Assembly: GCF_006385685.1 (NCBI RefSeq)
Contig: NZ_VFRP01000004.1
Span: 1-64,000, forward strand
Source: Amaricoccus solimangrovi
GTDB lineage: Bacteria; Pseudomonadota; Alphaproteobacteria; Rhodobacterales; Rhodobacteraceae
DNA length: 64,000 nucleotides
Direction of reading: 5' to 3'
In this document: one piece after another, positions 63,298 through 64,000 of the stretch
Position numbering within the stretch: position 1 is the stretch's first letter
Layout: each line of letters opens with the position of its first letter
Program-made: the position numbers and the translations under genes
Notes under the pieces: model-generated
What the model saw: the letters and a program-made list of their open reading frames with translations, nothing else
The model's database searches: none
What the model was told of the DNA's origin: nothing

Positions 63298-64000
63298 ATG
63301 CAAGCCAAGACCATTCTCGTCCGTCTCGCGGGCCCGGCGCTGATCGCGCTCGGCCTCGTCGCGACGCCCGCGATGGCCGCGGAGGAGCCGGAGATCACCG
63401 ACTTCTCCTTCTCCTTCGAAGGACCGTTCGGCCGGTTCGACCAGTCGCAGCTGCAGCGCGGGCTGCAGGTCTACACGGAAGTCTGCTCGGCCTGCCACGG
63501 GCTGAAGTTCGTGACCTTCCGCACCCTGGCCGATCCCGGCGGCCCGGCGCTGAGCGAGGAGGCGATGCGCGCCTTCGCGGCCGAGCATACCGTCACCGAC
63601 GCCACGACGGGCGAGGACCGGCCGGCGACGCCGACCGACCATTTCCCGATGTCCTCGCTCCCGAACGCGCCGGACCTCAGCCTGATGGCCAAGGCCCGCG
63701 CCGGCTTCCACGGGCCGATCGGGCTCGGGATCAACCAGATCCTGTTCGGCATGGGCGGCCCGGAGCACATCGCCTCGATCGTCAACGACTTCACCGGCGA
63801 GGAGAAGGAAGAGGCGGGCGTGACGCTCTACGGCAACCACGCCTTCCCGGGCGGCTGGATGGCGATGGCGCCGCCGCTCTCCGACGACCAGGTGGAATAC
63901 GCCGACGGCACGCCCGCGACGGTGGAGCAGATGGGCGAGGACGTGGCCGCCTTCCTGATGTGGACGGCGGAGCCGCACCTGATGGCGCGCAAGCAGGCGG
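63298..64000 (+). CDS. petC: Cytochrome c1 of the bc1 complex (3' end outside window)
   Basis: The first 234 codons of cytochrome c1; no stop before the window edge. Signal peptide [20 protein letters not shown] to AMA, then [20 protein letters not shown]. Heme c is bound by CSACH (residues 63-67), and the sixth-ligand Met lies in [31 protein letters not shown] is the region just before the C-terminal membrane anchor, which is missing here. It starts 21 nt after petB. Confidence 0.96.
   Translation, partial: MQAKTILVRLAGPALIALGLVATPAMAAEEPEITDFSFSFEGPFGRFDQSQLQRGLQVYTEVCSACHGLKFVTFRTLADPGGPALSEEAMRAFAAEHTVTDATTGEDRPATPTDHFPMSSLPNAPDLSLMAKARAGFHGPIGLGINQILFGMGGPEHIASIVNDFTGEEKEEAGVTLYGNHAFPGGWMAMAPPLSDDQVEYADGTPATVEQMGEDVAAFLMWTAEPHLMARKQA

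Noticed and set aside
61756-63978. 740-codon minus-strand frame antisense to petA, petB and petC
   Set aside because: His/Arg/Glu-rich mirror of three conserved bc1 genes; no domain of its own.

Overview
This is a GC-rich (about 70% by eye) chromosomal window from an alphaproteobacterium, most likely Rhodobacterales. The evidence is the combination of gcrA with ccrM, petP-petR near petABC (fbcFBC), an sqdBDC sulfolipid operon, DUF3576/leuS/lptE/holA gene order, a Rhodobacter-type porin and DUF1127. The genus cannot be fixed from the sequence. Coding density is very high. Many neighbouring genes overlap by ATGA, GTGA or TGATG, and several convergent pairs overlap tail to tail.

Layout. 0-4.5 kb (-): sugar ABC transporter (partial ATPase, two paralogous binding proteins), ribokinase and a GDSL hydrolase. 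4.6-7.9 kb: cutA, then the complete sqdB-sqdD-sqdC sulfoquinovosyl-diacylglycerol operon (-). 8.0-12.7 kb (-): a Fic-like protein lacking the catalytic His, and pstSCAB behind a three-repeat Pho box. 13-17.2 kb (+): an FUSC-type exporter and minCDE. 17.3-22 kb: cupin, transaldolase, a LysR regulator divergent from creatinase, and a DUF1989 protein behind twin AT-rich palindromes. 22-32 kb: lpdA, DUF924, MFS, queA, bcp, an M23 peptidase-bactofilin pair, metG, cytochrome b561. 32-37 kb: argDF (-), then gcrA-rnhB-ccrM (+) with GANTC sites in the leaders. 37-45.9 kb: mutY, DUF721-dsbA, a small HNH protein, a flavoprotein, DUF1127, holA-lptE-leuS-DUF3576. 46-48.1 kb: a porin with a strong terminator, and yggS. 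48.1-50.6 kb (-): an accessory cassette of C5 methyltransferase, Eco29kI-like GIY-YIG endonuclease and Vsr. 50.7-55 kb: L,D-transpeptidase, ribA, response regulator, xth, enoyl-CoA hydratase. 55-64 kb: petR-petP, ilvE, nucleoside hydrolase, rsfS, a beta-lactamase-fold protein, rlmH, a DedA protein and petABC, with petC cut by the window end.

How the parts work together. Most of the window is core metabolism and cell biology: phosphate uptake, division-site selection, cell-cycle methylation, respiration, and arginine and branched-chain amino acid synthesis. Phosphate-free sulfolipid synthesis lies next to a Pho-box-controlled phosphate transporter, which fits adaptation to low phosphate, although no Pho box was recognised in front of sqdB. 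The most accessory-looking pieces are the restriction-modification-Vsr cassette, the Fic-like gene, the creatinase/DUF1989 locus and the HNH protein. The signals that annotation does not explain well are the twin palindromes before the DUF1989 gene, a pair of related hairpins at 21.1 and 55.0 kb, the ccrM leader hairpin, and strong GC hairpins behind each of the three solute-binding-protein genes.
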